Assembly (NCBI GenBank): GCA_008638375.1
Contig: CM018035.1
Coordinates: 7,625,077-7,689,076 of the forward strand
DNA: 64,000 bases
Source: Nyssa sinensis
Lineage: Eukaryota; Streptophyta; Magnoliopsida; Cornales; Nyssaceae
Direction: 5' to 3'
Part shown: positions 27,601 through 38,520 of the stretch, piece after piece
Layout: each line of letters starts with the position of its first letter
Numbering within the stretch: position 1 is the first letter of the stretch
The notes under the pieces: generated by a model
Database searches by the model: none
What the model saw: the letters and a program-made list of their open reading frames with translations, nothing else
What the model was told of the DNA's origin: nothing
Made by a program: the position numbers and the translations under genes

Positions 27601-29569
27601 GTTTCTCAATTAAAAAATATCACCAACAAAAAGCATATATAATGGTAGCGACAAAGATACATTGTATCTAGTATAGTCAAATGAACTCACTCAATTTTGG
27701 AAAAATTATTATGCCTATTTTATATTATATAAAAAGTTCTAAATTTATGATGACCCCATTATACCTAATTACCTCAGTTTAAGAAATCAGAGATCAACTT
27801 GTAATATTTTTTTGATAAGTAAACTTTCATTAAAAAGATTGAGAAGGGCAAGAGAACAAAAACTTACATCAAGAGTTTAGACCCCCCAAGAACTCTACAA
27901 AAGAATCTATACAAGAAGGGAGGGATTCTAAAGTCCAAAAATACAAAAGGTGTAAAACTCTCATCTTTGAATCTACTAGGGGGGTTATCTCCCCTTAAAA
28001 AATCCTACCATTTCTTTCACGCCATATACTCCGAAAAATTACAAAGTGGAACAAACTTCCACACCTTCTCTACATTACACCCAACCTTAGTACCATACCT
28101 GCATTCTTATCACATCCCCAACCGACCAAGGCATCACCCATAAATACCCAAAAAGCAACAAAAAAGCTTTCCAAATATCTAGAGCAAGGGAGCAATGAAT
28201 GACCAAATGATTTATATTCTCCTCCTCCTCCAAGCACATCACACATTTATTAGCCAAAGAAAAGCGTCTCCTTTGCCGATTATCTAATGTTAAAATTTCC
28301 TTCCACATCACAGGGCCAAGCAAAAAATGAAACTTTCGTAGGGGCTTTAACCGTCCAAATAGCTCCAAGGAAAATTCTCCACTCCCTTATTGGCCAAATG
28401 CTTGTAAAAGGATTTAACTGAAAACTCCCCTTTAGGAGCCAATTTCCACCATAAAGCATCCATTCTAGATACATCCAAGTGTATACTATAAAGGAATTCG
28501 ATTTTACACAAAAATAAATTTAAGTTAAAAACAATTCTAAAAGTTCAAAATAAAAGTAGTGGTACAGATTTATGGGAAAGAGATTCAAGTTGACATCAAT
28601 TGTTTAAATTTAATTTTTGTTTTGTATTAAGCCAGTTTACATGATAGTTCAGGTTACATATCCTTTTTCTTCTTTAGGGAAGGTATGAGAGTTAGGTCGT
28701 GGTAGGGGAGGCAGAGATTTATGGGCAAGGAGAGGGCTACTTTTTGTAGTGTGGCCCACACTGTTGAAAATATATATATATATATATATATATCAATTTG
28801 GGATTTTACTTCTCAATAATTTTTTATTATGACTTGTTCTTTTGGTTGAATTTAAATTAATGTATCAGGATTCACTCATCTGAAAAATATTATCATGTCT
28901 TCATTAAAAATTAATGCTTGGTTAAAAATATGCAACAGTTAGTTATGTAATTTATGGATGCACTATCTATAATTAGCACAAATCCCATTTTTTCCTTTGT
29001 GTTTCAGAAACTTGTGTGAAACATGTCAAAAAAATTGATCAAATAATTTGTTTTAGTGGTAAATTTTATAAAATAAAATGTTGACCCCACTCAAGGAAAA
29101 TCCTGGATTCGCCCACCATGGGTATATACATTTTAGGAAATGTGTAACAACTGCAAACCTACATCAGACCTGAACAAACTATATTTTAATTAGATGAAAA
29201 TGCAATGATATAAATAAAACATAATTGAATTTAATACACAAACGAATTCACAACATACAGGGTCAATTTTACGATCATTAATTGAAGCAGCGAGCACGCA
29301 TCTCGAGGAATCCGGCTCTCCCCATCTCTCGACCACCTTAGGGACTCCCCCTTGCTTACTACGAGCTTCGATAACTATAAATAATCATCACACAAAATTC
29401 ATGAGAACATATAAATATGCAGAAAAAATATCGACAGTTAATGATTTAGTTGCAAGCAGATAAATATATGAAGCGTGTATTTGTCACCTTTAACAAGACC
29501 AAGAACGTCGAAAGTTAGGGCTCGAATTGGAGGGCAACCAGGGCACTCCAACTTGCTTGTACGCGGCAT
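13144..29569 (-). CDS. WDR74: WD-repeat ribosome-assembly factor, WDR74/Nsa1 homologue (12 exons)
   Basis: Exons in transcript order: 29569-29488, 29374-29259, 23907-23878, 23758-23622, 21301-21128, 21034-20971, 20857-20750, 20205-20052, 16736-16647, 16237-16182, 14784-14727, 13331-13144. Every intron is GT-AG and the total of 1257 nt gives exactly 418 codons plus TGA. The protein starts MPRTSKLECPGCPPIRALTF, followed by blade-like segments such as KGVEVNVWDLDKCTKIWTAK, KLVAGTNSHQVHLYDISAQR, FRETPIKAVTEDPDGHTIY, SGDLASVDIRTGKLLGCF and GLDSYVRFWDIKSRQLLSA. It ends in a lysine-rich tail (KRKKASKEHNGSKKLKSKKK) expected to act in nucleolar targeting. The yeast (Nsa1) and human (WDR74) relatives bind pre-60S particles and work with the AAA-ATPase Rix7/NVL. 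Several introns are swollen by transposons; intron 2 (5.35 kb) is the largest. The promoter and exons 1-2 are duplicated at 41847-48610. Confidence 0.95.
14180..14620 (-). mobile_element. LINE 3' fragment in intron 11 of the WDR74 homologue
   Basis: The minus-strand frame at 14502-14287 reads CVMWNLWWVRNRRAFEEVE and then KWLKKRFLDNF, the C-terminal tail common in plant non-LTR reverse-transcriptase polyproteins. The element ends on the minus strand in CTTTACTTATCCCAAAAAAA at about 14180, a short A-rich tail. It is 5' truncated, as usual for LINEs. Confidence 0.65.
17006..17761. mobile_element. hAT-type MITE, 756 bp, 8-bp target duplication CTTGTAAT
   Basis: The element begins CATAGTTGTTAACATCGTAC and ends TTTCGACAACCTTG. 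The octamer CTTGTAAT flanks it at 16998-17005 and 17762-17769. Both ends carry clusters of ATCGTACGATACG-like words, making the terminal region strongly self-complementary. There is no transposase frame. It belongs to the same family as 8746-9394 and lies in intron 8 of the WDR74 homologue. Confidence 0.88.
18160..18310. repeat. C-run and T-run with adjoining repeat-like block
   Basis: Within WDR74 intron 8, two C-runs and a T11 run precede a GC-richer block (GAGAGGTAAGTGGCCCTTAG onwards) that resembles the start of a transposed fragment. No target duplication was found, so the class is undetermined. Confidence 0.3.
18992..19215 (+). mobile_element. tRNA-derived SINE with poly-A tail and 15-bp target duplication
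   Basis: About 224 bp, bounded by the perfect direct repeat TACAATGCAACCTAA at 18977-18991 and 19216-19230. The 5' part has a pol III A-box-like GTGGCCAAGTGGG (about 19004-19016) and a B-box-like AGTTGAAATCC (about 19060), as in tRNA-derived SINEs. The 3' end is a run of 15 A. It lies antisense in intron 8 of the WDR74 homologue. The intact target duplication and clean A-tail suggest recent insertion. Confidence 0.85.
22895..23300 (-). mobile_element. Probable TRIM (miniature LTR retrotransposon) in WDR74 intron 4
   Basis: Two direct repeats of roughly 80-90 bp (about 22902-22985 and 23217-23292) share GATCAAGCCCTATAA, TTTTAGGATTG and ACGCCAAAAGT. Read on the minus strand, the first repeat is followed at once by TTTGGTATCAAAG, close to the initiator-methionine tRNA primer-binding site TGGTATCAGAG of plant LTR elements. 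The second repeat is preceded by a purine-rich stretch and opens TGTTACAATCC. There is no coding capacity. The boundaries are approximate and the class is inferred from layout. Confidence 0.45.
24586..24616. repeat. (TA)n microsatellite
   Basis: About 15 TA units in intron 2 of the WDR74 homologue. Confidence 0.9.
24617..25821. other. Part of WDR74 intron 2, no recognised content
   Basis: A GC-richer stretch at 24620-25330 stands out from the AT-rich intron and carries a 110-codon frame (24851-25183, +). I recognise no domain in it on either strand. It might be an old retroelement LTR. Confidence 0.4.
27806..28490 (-). mobile_element. LINE 3' fragment with zinc-binding RT tail domain (zf-RVT), copy 1
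   Basis: Minus-strand pieces at 28474-28087 read WRIFLGAIWTVKAPTKVSFF, then ILTLDNRQRRRFSLANKCVM and CLEEEENINHLVIHCSLALD. This is the zf-RVT domain (W...KAPTKV.FF, C..C....E...H...H/C) found at the C terminus of plant LINE polyproteins. One frameshift separates the two halves. The element ends in an A-rich tail near 27806. Confidence 0.85.
28769..28792. repeat. (TA)n microsatellite, copy 1
   Basis: About 11-12 units; the paralogous run at 44814-44842 is longer. Confidence 0.9.
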
Positions 29570-29599
29570 CTTTTAATTCGTTACTCTCCTCAGCTAAGC

Positions 29600-29835
29600 A
29601 AACAAAAACAGAGTCATTCAATACGTATATAAACAGAGAGAGAATAGCGCGAGAAAAATGTACACTTACTAGCTAACTCCGAACAACAAGGTGACAAAGT
29701 GAGAGGGGATTTTATTAGGGTTTTATTAGGGTTTTTGTCTGCGACAAAAAGTGGAGGAGCTAAAGAAGAAGCACCAGCGCAACGATCCGCCGTAATCTCC
29801 TCGGCCCGGGCCTTTTCACAGATGGGCCCTAACAT
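29600..29835 (-). promoter_or_regulatory. WDR74 promoter with two telo-boxes and GGCCCA (site II) elements, copy 1
   Basis: Upstream of ATG 29569 on the minus strand are two AAACCCTAA telo-boxes (29715-29723 and 29726-29734). Further upstream are CGGCCCGGGCC (29802-29812) and TGGGCCCTA (29823-29831). Telo-box plus TGGGCY site II combinations mark plant genes for ribosomal proteins and ribosome assembly, which agrees with the gene's role. Confidence 0.7.
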
Positions 29836-29879
29836 CGTTGAACCTCGTGAGATGTTTACCGAAGGCTCTCAGGCCTAAA

Positions 29880-31210
29880 AAAATTGGGATACGTACGTCC
29901 ACAGAATATATTAAAATGCTCATATGTCCAAGTTTAAACAAATTAATCTAAAAAGTCACTTTTTTTATTTATTTATGAATAAGTTGGGAATGTTTCAAGT
30001 TAACTTACGCGCATCAAACTAAGTTTATTTTTTTGATAATAACTAAATTCATCCTTTAAATTTTAACTGTCAATAATTCGAACTTGAATACTTAAATTTT
30101 ATTATTAACATTTTTATCGTTCGATCATACCCCCGAGTGATAATCTATTAAGTTACTTAACCACTATATAATTAGAATACTTTTGTAGTGATGGTTTAAG
30201 GCCTAAAAAAAATTAAAGTAAATTACACTTTTTACCTTTGAACTTTATCTCGAATTTCACTTCAATCCTCTTTCTTTCAGTTGTTGTAAAGTCAACGTTC
30301 ATATTTTAGCCCCTTTTCAGTTGTATTCTTATGTCATAATTGGTCGTAAAATATAAAAATATAAAAATCAAAAGATCACATGGGAACTACATGCCAATTA
30401 AAAGGGTATTATTGTAAAATTACATCCCATTCCTTCCAAACCAACCCACAATATGTACAAAAGCAGCTCTCTTCCGTTGCCGCCAATCACCATTCCATGG
30501 TCGCAGTGACACCAGTCTTTGGCAACCCCAGCCTCACCACTTATGTCTTTCTCATTGATTTAAGCCTTTTTGCCCTCACTTAGTCCTGTAAATACCTCAT
30601 AAGTTGAGCTTATCTAAGTTAAAACCTTACATTATGATATCGCCCATTCGTTATGTTGAGGTGTAGGTGTACAGTATTGTACACACTTTAAATTAGACAA
30701 TTACAATGAATCCTTTAAATATAAAAAATTTACTAGTAAAATAATTTTTTGTCAAATTTTAAGGAGTAGGACCCACCCTAGCCACCCTCGACTCCTATCC
30801 TTGGGCTTGTCTAAGTTAAAACCCTACATTATGATATCGCTCATTTGTTATGATGAGGTGTACAGTGTTGTACACACTTTAAATTAAACAATTACAATGA
30901 ATCTTTTAAAGATTATTCATAAGTACTTGTAAAAAATAAAATATCTATCTTGTTATTTAAAAGATAGTAAATGATTTTAAATATATTTTGTCATGTATAA
31001 TATAAATAAGGTTATATTATGCATCTGATTAACAAGTAATATATAACAATAACATAAATAAATAAATTATTATAACATCAAATATATATAATAAATTAAA
31101 ATAAATATTATATAATCAAATAAATAATATATCAACTACATGTAATATATTGTATTATATAAATCATATCACACTTACGACCTCTAACCGTGTCTAGCTT
31201 CTCATTTCAG
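29880..31210. other. AT-rich sequence beyond the WDR74 promoter, no gene
   Basis: No exon is seen. A local repeat is present: the words ACCTTACATTATGATATCGC and GTACACACTTTAAATTAGAC recur about 185 bp apart (30622-30700 and 30815-30890). The stretch is paralogous to 46487-47723. Confidence 0.5.
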
Positions 31211-31353
31211 TTAGAGAGGGTGCTGGGAAGCTGCGAACAGATTTGCCTCCCGGAGTTGAATTAGTCATACTATGAAGAAAATCAAACTAGCCCATTGAAT
31301 CTCTGAGTAGTGACAGTGTTAAGTGGGCAGATATAGCTATATTTGCACACATA

Positions 31354-31959
31354 TTAGTAAATTTATTATTTTATATATACATATTAGTTAGATTTCTCCC
31401 TTGGAATGGAAGGAAAGAGGATAGGATGACGCTATTTTTCTCCTTTAAATCACTTCAATCTCACACTTTTAATTTAATATCCACTTTAATAAATCCAATC
31501 ATTTTATTCCCTGTCCTATACTTCTTCTTCGTTGCTTATTGCATTTTTATCAGAAGATTATAGGGTTATCTGGATCTTGTGTATTAGATTCCGTACAAAG
31601 TTCTATTCTTTTGTTGGTTAACTTTGAATTTTGTGTTTTGTTGCTTTTTCTTTTTATTTTTCATTACATTTGCTTTTCTTAGATTTCCATAAACAAACTA
31701 TATTGAAGTTGCAAGCTTTAGTGGTTGTTTCAAAACTACAAAAAAATAATAATAATAAATTTTCTGGTATGCAATTGCATAATTAACACATCTTAAATAA
31801 AATAGTACATATATTAAAATAAAAAATATGTATGTTAATAGAAAATTAGAATAATATTATTTTCTTTTTTAAACGTATAATTTTTTCAAGTTTTTATAAA
31901 TTTTTAATAAATGACTAAAAAATATCATTATAAACATAAGTTATATATTTGCACACATA
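31354..31959. mobile_element. 606-bp insertion bounded by a 16-bp direct repeat (class unknown)
   Basis: TATATTTGCACACATA occurs at 31338-31353 and again at 31944-31959. The inverted paralogue near 62096 has this word once and lacks the intervening DNA. The insert includes about 55 bp (from ATTTGCTTTTCTTAG, about 31667-31725) that match the region upstream of the F-box pseudogene near 63665-63715. An A-rich (AAT)n stretch follows. A 16-bp duplication suits retroposition; deletion between direct repeats in the other copy is the alternative. Confidence 0.55.
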
Positions 31960-33490
31960 AGAGTTTCAAACCTTTTTTTCAAGTTATCTCTAACAGCTAG
32001 AGTCACTGATGTTGAAATTTTATCATCACACTTAGTTTGTAAAACTATACTGTGCGTCTCTTTTTTTTGTTATACAAAATATAGAACATCTTATATGTTG
32101 TCTTTAAATTCGAAACTTGAAAAACAAACTTATTCTATATCTTTATTATACCACCAAATATCCATTCGAATTGGATCCTAGAATTTGTATGGATGCTCTG
32201 GTGAAGGTGGCGACGGTGACTCTGACGCTCTGGTGAAGGTGGCGGCAGTGACTCTGGCAACGGTGACTTTGCATCCTTAAATTCACGATTGCATGCTATT
32301 CTTTGTTTATTTGCAAATTTAGCAATATCGTCTTTGACTTCCTTCTGCATGTGAGATGGAATAACGTACCACTCTTCCTTTAAAGCAAAAGAGTCTCTTG
32401 ATATCGACAATGGCTTCGATTTGAGTTTGTTATAAATGCATATTGTAATGTTTCTTTTCTAATAATATGCAGTCTGACATCTTAATGTGCCTTCAAATTC
32501 AATCCGGGCCTTCTTCCTTTGACTGCACGTGATTTCTGCTTCTTCTAGTTCCTTGTTGTTCATGCATATGCACATGTAAGAATATAAATAAGATATTTTT
32601 AGCTTAAACAAAGTTTAAAAAAAAAAAAAAGGAAGAAAGAAATGAAATAAAAACAAAATCATAACCCAATTTCTTCAAATCTCATCGCCGTGTTACCATC
32701 TAAAGTTTAGACATGCAATATTTCAATTAGAAAAAGAGAGCAAGTTTATGAACTATTGCATAAGTTAGAAACAAAATAGTGTAATTTAGTAAGCGTTGGG
32801 ATGTATTCTTAGTTAAACCATGTCTAGTTAGCCTAAGCTTGATTAAAGTCTACTTACCTAATGTAATGGGTTAGTTAGATGGTAAACGGTGGGTAAGAAC
32901 CCAGGTCAATTTCACCCAATCAGTTAGAAACCCTAATACTTGGTTATTAAGCTAAACTAGTCTTAATTAACTTGATTAAGGTAATTAGGCTACCTTAAAC
33001 CAAATTAGTGCTCAACTAGGAACCCTAATCCTTCCCGTCATATAAATTAACTAAGATTAGTGATATTAGACAAAAGAAAAGTTGGCACATGGGATGGACC
33101 CTATGTGGTCAAAATTCCCTCTACCATCCCTGGTTATTTTGTTTTCTTGAAAAATATTTTGTTGTATTATATAAAAGATATAGATATATATATATATAGA
33201 AATATAAATACTTTTTTTTATAAATTTTGGATATTAGTGGAGAAAATCAGAATTAATGTGATGAATATTTTTTTTTGATAAATAAAAAATGTGGGAAATT
33301 ATGGGAATAACATCTCATGGTTGTAAAAATTGATGTAAAGAGAAGTGTTTCCAAACCTACAGACATGCATGTCTCTACAAAATTGAAAAATAAAGAACAA
33401 AAAGAGAAGCAAAGAGCTCCAAAAAGAGGGCTAGCAAAACCTAAGTAAAGAGAGAGTGAGAAAAGGCAGGGAAAAGGAGGAAAAGGAATT
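31960..33490. repeat. Direct repeat copy 1 of the F-box / PSF1-like block
   Basis: TTCAAACCTTTTTTTCAAG at about 31964 through GGAAAAGGAATT at about 33490 recurs in the same orientation at 40375-41842, with scattered substitutions. It holds the minus-strand PSF1-like segment and about 900 bp of AT-rich DNA. Confidence 0.88.
32135..32560 (-). pseudogene. PSF1-like coding segment, copy 1 (broken)
   Basis: A minus-strand reading yields VIPSHMQKEVKDDIAKFANK and RIACNREFKDAKSPLP. An internal duplication then repeats the PPPSPER-like stretch, and the upstream half is out of frame. It is the most degraded of four related segments (also 39757-40028, 40564-40935, 61543-61890). The family assignment is tentative: IYNK..I and PS.IQKE echo the GINS subunit PSF1 (Arabidopsis-type YNRAEI and PSEIQEK). 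No full-length gene is present in the window. Confidence 0.35.
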
Positions 33491-34127
33491 TGACTAGGGC
33501 CTTGATACAAGAGTGATTAAGGTATGTTTCTTAATTCAATTCTTTTGTTCATTAAATTAGTTAGAATAGAATAGAATAGAATAGAAATGGTTAAAACATA
33601 GAATCAATAAGGCTTGAGTACCTCCCAAAAAAAAAAAACAATCATGATATGAGAAACCCCGACTTGAATAAAAAAATCCTAACTAATTACTAAGTACCGA
33701 TAATATGACCGTGAGCTTAACATATATGATGCAGGATATGATTTTATAAATAATTCATGGTCTATAATGTTTAATCATATGATTAGAGCTTGATTGTAGT
33801 AAAAACCCTAAACGAGTCTTGGAAAACCTAACTGGTTTCACATGAAAAATTAAGTACATGCATTCAAGGTTAACATGTGTCACATAGTGAATCGTCGGTT
33901 GATGCTTAATTCGATATGGATATGATTAAGCTTAATTAAGTTCACTAGTAAACTATTAAGCAATCTAATTTGACCCTAATATTCACTAGAAGATAATGGA
34001 TGCAATTACAGGTCTAAAACAGCACTCAGTGTGGTGAAAAAATAAGAAAAGATGTTGAGAACTAATGAGAATTAAGCTTAACTAATAATTAAGCTTGTAG
34101 TTGGAAATAAAGGTGGTACCACATGAT
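33491..34127. other. AT-rich spacer left of CCCH copy A
   Basis: There is no gene. The part from about 33910 is the reverse complement of the palindrome centre at 54606-55209. Confidence 0.5.
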
Positions 34128-34720
34128 TCAGAGGGTATGCTCGTTAGCTTTGTAGTTCAACCTACTTTGGTGGCATTGAGCCAACAAGATGATGTTTTCT
34201 GGAAGAAAATCTAGGAAGAGGTGGAAATGGGTCAGAAAGCGGATTTCACTATTCAGGGTGATGTGCTGAAGCCTGAAGCTCAGAGGCTGGGTGGGTGTGC
34301 GTGTGTGCAAGTTGTCAAAAATCAAGAGACAGGTCTTAGAGCATGCTCATACTCCAACTTTGCAGTTCATCCAGGTAAAACCAAATGTATTGAGATCTTC
34401 AAAAGTGTTAAGTTATAACCAGGGATGAAGAAAGACATCACTTAGTTTATTTGACATTGCCTACATTGCCAGCTAGTAAAGCTGAACATCAAATACCTGT
34501 TGGATTATTGCAGATTCTCCAATTCCTGAACAGAAATTGGAGCATATGACTATGGACTTTGTCGTTGGTTGTAATGATGCTATTTGGGTTATAGTGAATG
34601 GATTGATAAAGTCTGCACATTTTCTATATATGGAAACTACTCAATATCTTGATAGACTTGCAAATACATAATCAATAGCATAGGGGGAAACAGGGTGGTG
34701 GATCAGCAAAGGCAGTTCGG
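34128..34720 (+). mobile_element. Ty3/gypsy retrotransposon remnant (RNase H end to integrase), copy A
   Basis: Plus-strand pieces read QKADFTIQGDVLKPEAQ, AVHPGKTKCIEIFKSVKL, PGMKKDIT and KAEHQIPVGLLQILQF. These match the stretch between RNase H and the integrase of plant Ty3/gypsy polyproteins: the HPG.TKM...K zinc-binding region, WPGMK and KAEHQ.P.GLLQPL. Stops and frame changes interrupt it. Relative to 55210-55620 this copy has lost about 250 bp after GATAGACTTG. Confidence 0.7.
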
Positions 34721-35759
34721 ATATTAATCTGACAATGAATTAAATATGTCCTAGATTATTTGATGATGAAAAAAGAAAGATTGTCATCTCGCATAAGGAA
34801 CATATAAAAGTAAAGTGTCACAATTGAATATAGGAACCCAAAAAAAAAAAAGTATATGAATCCATAACAGAACAAATAAAGTAATATGAATCCATAAAAA
34901 GAACCATTCAATCATACCAACCAAAATACTGTCAAGCCTACAAAACACCCCCAAAAATAGAACTCAGGAAACGAAGAAATTTAACCTAACGAACAAGAAG
35001 TAACCATAAACCAAAAAAGTGAAGTTACAAGCCAAAGAACTTATTGATCAGTTGATCAACGCCATGCCTGGGCTTCGCCTTCATGGGTTCGGCCTGGCTT
35101 GGGCTCGGTCTGGGCTGTTTTACATCCATCTAGCTAGTCTACTAACATAAGTGAGGTTGGTGGGTTCGTCAACAAACACAGGGTTCCAAGATGTAAACAC
35201 AATTCCATTTAACAAACCAATAGCAAAATACATAGAAGTTAGCCAATTGTTCATTTAAGCAGTTACCGAGCCTCAATCCAATGATCCCAAAAAGCTTTAT
35301 GTTCAAAAATAGGTAAAGTGCCTACTGCACCATCAAAACACACAACCATAGAAAAGCTTACATAGTAGATATTTGTGAAGCCTCAATATTAGCATCAAAG
35401 CTCATATAGTAGAAATTTCTGCACCTTGATTATCTGGTGTAACATCAGAGAAAGACTTGCTTGACTGTTCCTTGCTGCTTGTTTTCTCCTTGGCAGAAAC
35501 ATTTGGATCTCCAGTTTCCTTGTTGACCTTCATTTTTTTGGATGAAGAAAACTTGGAAACTGAGCCAGAAGCTCCATTAGCACCTTCAGTTCCCTTTCGT
35601 TTCTACATGTTAAAAGAGAACAATTAAAAAAACTAAATGAGCATAAAATAAAAATGAAGTGCCTAAAACACAGAAAAGAAGCAGAACAAGGATGAACGAG
35701 TCACAGTTTTCTTTTTTCCCCACTCCGATAAGGCCAATGAAATACAAATAACTTTTTTA

Positions 35760-35860
35760 ATAAGCCATGCACGACGACTTTGTCCAGTTTGGGACTTGAA
35801 CCCTCAACCTTCTCTTTGAGAGGTAGAGAAGATACCGTTGAAGCTAACATTAGGTAGTGA
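35760..35860 (-). repeat. tRNA-like (SINE-related) sequence in CCCH last intron, copy A
   Basis: On the minus strand a B-box-like GGGTTCAAGTCCC follows a tRNA-like arm (TTCTCT...AGAGAA), then TGGACAAAGTC and an A-rich stretch. The same block lies at 53040-53150 and 56660-56770, so it predates the copies. It looks like an old tRNA-derived SINE, not a functional tRNA gene. Confidence 0.5.
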
Positions 35861-37849
35861 AAATTCAAATAGGGAAATGTTATGCTTTCCAGATTTCTAT
35901 CCCAAATGATGTAGTAAAATCACATTAATTACTTAATTTTAAATATTGTCAATAATTTAGTGTCATGTCAATGTCACATCATTTGTAATAAAAATTTAGT
36001 ATACAATTTTGGGAAGTGTAGCATTGCTCATTCAAATATTTACATGCACTTGAATGTCTCATAGAAATTGTTAAAGTCAACTAAGTAATATGTAGGCTTA
36101 TAGCATTGCTCCAGTTTATTTTTGCTTCCTAAGTTGCTTAATATATTATTAGCATTTGGAAAGGAATTCAATAAATGATCTCCTATTTTTCCTTGGTGAC
36201 TGTGAGAACGTCCAACATTAAACTGTGAACCACTGTCATAATGTTGCAGAACACCATGTCTTAATTCACTTTTTTCAAAGGAATTCAAACTCCACCAACT
36301 GTACCACTTTATATGCATATTCGATATCTCAGATGGTTATACTAATACCACTACAAGTCAAGTTCTACATCTAGGTCCAGTACAAACACAAAATAACATG
36401 ACATGCAATCAGTGGTTTCAACATGACCAGCTTGAGCAATGAACAAACTTGGGCTAATCTTTAGCGAACTAGAGGTTGGGATGAACCTAAGAGTGGTATT
36501 AGTTTGGGTTTAGACATTGCGCACCAGAACAGAAACCAAATCCATCTAACAAATATCATCATCATAATATTTATACAGAATTATTTACATCTGCAAAATA
36601 TCTTTTTTAAGTTACTTTGGACAATTCAAATCTATTAGCAATTTGACTCTATAAGAAGCCCCAATTCTTAAAAAGTCCAAATCATTATTTAAAAATGTCA
36701 GAATTGTTTTCATCACATAAGAATCTTTAATATACCTACCCCATACTGTTGAGAAGATGGACCAGAAGGAGACTGCGCAGGCACAGGTGTTGGTGCTGGC
36801 ACTTGCATGCAAGCTGACTGCGGATGATGGAATTTACAGGTTGTGCCAAAATTGCACTCCCCTGTTTTCAGGAAGTACCAACACTCTATTTCCTCGTGAT
36901 AAGAATGCTAATTTTGAGCAACTTAATTTCAAATTTCAAGAAATATAATCCAAAATAAACTACAAGAGTAAAAATACACAGACTGGTCGTAGGGGATATC
37001 CTGAGTTGTTCAGTGCCGGCCTCGGAACTGGCCAGTTGCCCACCATTACCCCATATCGTTGAGACGATAGACCAGATGGTGCTGGTGCTGGTGCTGGTGC
37101 TGGTGTTGGCGCTTGTACGCAAGCTGACTGCAGATGATGGAATTTACAGCTTCCACCAAAGTTGCACTTCCTTGTTTTCAGAAAGTACGAACACTCATTT
37201 TCCCCCTGTGATAAGAATGCTGGTCGTAATGGATATCCGGAGGTATTCAATGCCACTGAGCTTACAGATCCACCTCCTTGTCCAACTCTTGGATGGTGAT
37301 ACTTGCATGATTCACCAAAATTACAGATTCGTGTTTTCATATAATGTTGAAAATTGATAAAGAGCAGCATAGTCAGTGCAACATACTATTTTCATCGAAC
37401 ATAGAACCAAAGAAAGAAAATAACAAAATTTGTACTCAATAAAATAGGAACTCTTCTTTATATAGAACAAACAAATGAACTTAGCAAATGTTTGTTATCC
37501 AATATCAAGAATCTTAAAAGCATTCCAATTTCAAGGATTGCTTAGAAGTAATTAAACTAATTACTAGGCACTCTGGTTGGCCCACTCGCTCAGGGTACTC
37601 CCCTCCACCAGCTCTCATACCTCCCATAGCCCGCCAGTGTTTATCAATCAAATTTTACTAATGCGAATTGAAAAATTGATCATGAAAAATTATTCACCAT
37701 ATGATAACATTTCATTACTCAATGAAAGACCAAAATGAGTGAATTATGCACAGTCACCATCAAATCTATATATAAACCCACGACAGATCAAAACAGTTAC
37801 AAGATCAAACCGAATTACACACACAAATCTAAATGATCAAATAGAAAAT

Positions 37850-38520
37850 TAATCAAAACCCTCTGATTAAGCCCTAATTATGCAAATTTGAAAGGGCTAG
37901 TGTGGATTCAAAGAAGTACCAACATGTGGTCCCTAATTTTGGTATGATGAAACAACCATCAACTAGGAAACATGGGCATCAAGTCAACTGCCCATCTAGA
38001 ATACATGATAGCTCCATATACAAGAAACGTGGTAGTTTAAGGTTAAATCAAACAAATTATGCATCAAGGCTACTTACAACAAGGGTCATTGTGACAGAGG
38101 ATGAATCTCAGAAAAGATGCAGAATCACAAAGACCCAACATTGACTATCAATTGTTTACTCCAAGAATTTGGGAGTCATTAGAAAACAGAGCTGATGGCA
38201 TCCCAAATGCCAAATCCAAAATATTTACAAGTTACGACAAGGCTAACAAAACAGATGACTATCTCCTAATTTATTGCATGATTCTTCTTTTTTATTGATA
38301 AGTAAAATGGTATTTGCAAAAAGGCCCAAGGCTGCAACTCATATTAGGAAATCACTTGGTGCAATCAAGACTTTAGAGCAGTCATATAACTATTGTGTTG
38401 TATCAAACCGGATTTTTTTTTTCCACTAAGTAATACAAGCTACACTTAGGAACTCAAAGGGGGCATAAACCACAAAATATCCACTATTTTCAGTACATGT
38501 ATCACGTGTGGAAGAGTGTC
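37850..38520. other. Insert-like block between CCCH exons of copy A, no recognised gene
   Basis: It is shared with B (about 50290-50900, inverted) and C (58720-59310). It ends on the minus strand in a TTTTACTTATCAATAAAAAA tail at 38288-38310, the type of 3' end seen on the LINE fragments of this window. It may therefore be a LINE-derived insertion predating the copies. Confidence 0.35.

Larger units (their letters stand above)
25822..31210. repeat. Segmental duplication, copy 1 (WDR74 promoter, exons 1-2, part of intron 2)
   Basis: From TTAAGACGGTGTGG at 25821 to TCATTTCAG at 31210 the sequence recurs in the same orientation at 41847-48610. Substitutions and small indels are sparse over the first 4 kb and more frequent beyond 29.9 kb. 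Besides the WDR74 exons it contains a LINE fragment and AT-rich sequence. This copy lacks two insertions found in copy 2, so it shows the empty sites. Confidence 0.93.
31270..33066. repeat. Dispersed repeat carrying F-box and PSF1-like fragments, left copy
   Basis: This block is the reverse complement of 60997-62181, apart from a 606-bp extra piece here (31354-31959). Its part from about 31964 onward also recurs in direct orientation at 40375-41842. Confidence 0.85.
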
